Below the pieces are notes generated by a model. The model did not search any database. It was given only the letters and a program-made list of their open reading frames with translations, and was not told where the DNA came from. This document shows, one piece after another, positions 11,957 to 12,275 of a stretch of 12,275 bases of DNA. Positions within the stretch are counted from its first letter, which is position 1. Every line of letters starts with the position of its first letter. Location: the NCBI RefSeq assembly GCF_000720765.1, contig NZ_JODC01000049.1:1-12275 (forward strand), in the 5' to 3' direction. Both the position numbers and the translations under genes were made by a program. This DNA is from Streptomyces sp. NRRL S-646 (GTDB lineage Bacteria; Actinomycetota; Actinomycetes; Streptomycetales; Streptomycetaceae).

Positions 11957-12275
11957 TCAGGGCCGGCACGACGGTCGGACGCTGAGCAGCTCGGTCCGCA
12001 GCACGGGCGTGCCGTCGACAGGCGTCGGGTCCTGCGCAGTTGGCTCGATACCGCCAGCAGCGATCTTGTCGAGCGTCTCCAGGCCGGCGGCACCGACCGT
12101 GCCGAACACCGTGTAGTCCGGCCGCAGCGCGGAGTCGCCGTAGACGACGAAGAACTGCGAACCGTTCGTGTCCGGACCGGCGTTGGCCATCGCCAGCAAG
12201 CCGCGCCCGTAAAGGCGACGGACGCCGGTCGGATCGCTCGGTGCCGGCGGCAGGTCCACCGGCAGCTCGTCCTTG
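11957..12275 (-). CDS. Cyclophilin-type peptidyl-prolyl cis-trans isomerase, C-terminal part (runs off the right edge)
   Basis: The minus-strand frame enters from beyond the window (first visible residues KDELPVDLPPAPSDPTG) and ends at TGA 11957-11959. It carries the cyclophilin core: YGRGLLAMANAGPDTNGSQF, then FVVYGDSALRPDYTVFGTV, with the MANAGPDTNGSQFF block that lines the proline-binding active site, and GLETLDKIAAGG near the end. The catalytic Arg-Phe segment should lie outside the window. The protein ends shortly after PVLRTELLSV, as usual for actinobacterial cyclophilins. The product accelerates prolyl isomerisation during folding. Whether it is cytosolic or an exported lipoprotein depends on the missing N-terminus. 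The apparent internal GTG start at 12259 is not real, because conserved sequence continues upstream of it. Confidence 0.9.
   Translation of the reverse strand, partial: KDELPVDLPPAPSDPTGVRRLYGRGLLAMANAGPDTNGSQFFVVYGDSALRPDYTVFGTVGAAGLETLDKIAAGGIEPTAQDPTPVDGTPVLRTELLSVRPSCRP

Noticed and set aside
11707..11985. 92-residue plus-strand frame after the terpene synthase
   Set aside because: Arg/Pro-rich in its second half, no ribosome site and overlap with the cyclophilin gene; likely chance.
1..12275. CRISPR arrays, tRNA or rRNA genes, toxin-antitoxin pairs
   Set aside because: No regularly spaced direct repeats, tRNA-like cloverleaf segments or rRNA sequence seen in the window, and no gene pair with toxin-antitoxin hallmarks.

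Overview
The window is high-G+C actinobacterial DNA, most likely from a Streptomyces or close relative. The evidence is the strong G/C third-position bias, GTG/TTG starts, an HxlR/NmrA pair, a CGNR-type regulator and a bacterial class I terpene synthase. It reads as an accessory, IS-rich stretch, probably a chromosome arm or island: about 5 kb of broken mobile elements separates two groups of apparently intact metabolic genes.

Left part (1-1460): a region-4 remnant of an ECF sigma factor, an HxlR/DUF24 regulator (minus strand) and a divergent NmrA-type NAD(P)-binding oxidoreductase. The 87-bp gap between the last two carries an inverted repeat that could be the operator. This is the layout of redox- or quinone-sensing DUF24 regulators and their target reductases.

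Mobile-element graveyard (1458-6438): an apparently intact IS481-family transposase is wedged between the 3' end of the oxidoreductase gene and an IS630-family pseudogene that lacks its first codons. That pseudogene (+) is fused head-to-head near position 3200 with the 5' part of a second IS630 gene (-), which abuts a third, degraded IS630 fragment (+) at a TA dinucleotide. Next come two overlapping paralogous minus-strand genes (5223-3867) of visibly lower G+C. Each combines an N-terminal four-cysteine zinc-knuckle-like region, a phage-type HNH/AP2-like core and a C-terminal helix resembling ribbon-helix-helix proteins. They lie just downstream, on the same strand, of a fused remnant of a tyrosine integrase and a possible TnpC/DUF6262-like tail, so they were probably cargo of a mobile element. 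The block ends with a 5'-truncated IS5-family transposase that keeps a textbook -1 slippery heptamer.

Right part (6573-12275): a 3-hydroxyisobutyrate-dehydrogenase-family oxidoreductase; a possible alpha/beta-hydrolase tail remnant; a minus-strand CGNR zinc-finger (ABATE) regulator; a divergent two-gene operon of an Asp-nucleophile alpha/beta hydrolase and a double-barrel PNPOx-like flavoprotein; a stand-alone class I terpene synthase; and the 3' part of a cyclophilin-type prolyl isomerase running off the right edge. The regulator/hydrolase gap has a good -35/-10 promoter overlapped by an imperfect palindrome, which suggests local autoregulation. The ~530-bp gap before the terpene synthase and the ~335-bp gap after it hold no gene I can support with confidence.

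All functional names come from motif recognition by eye. No database search was run.
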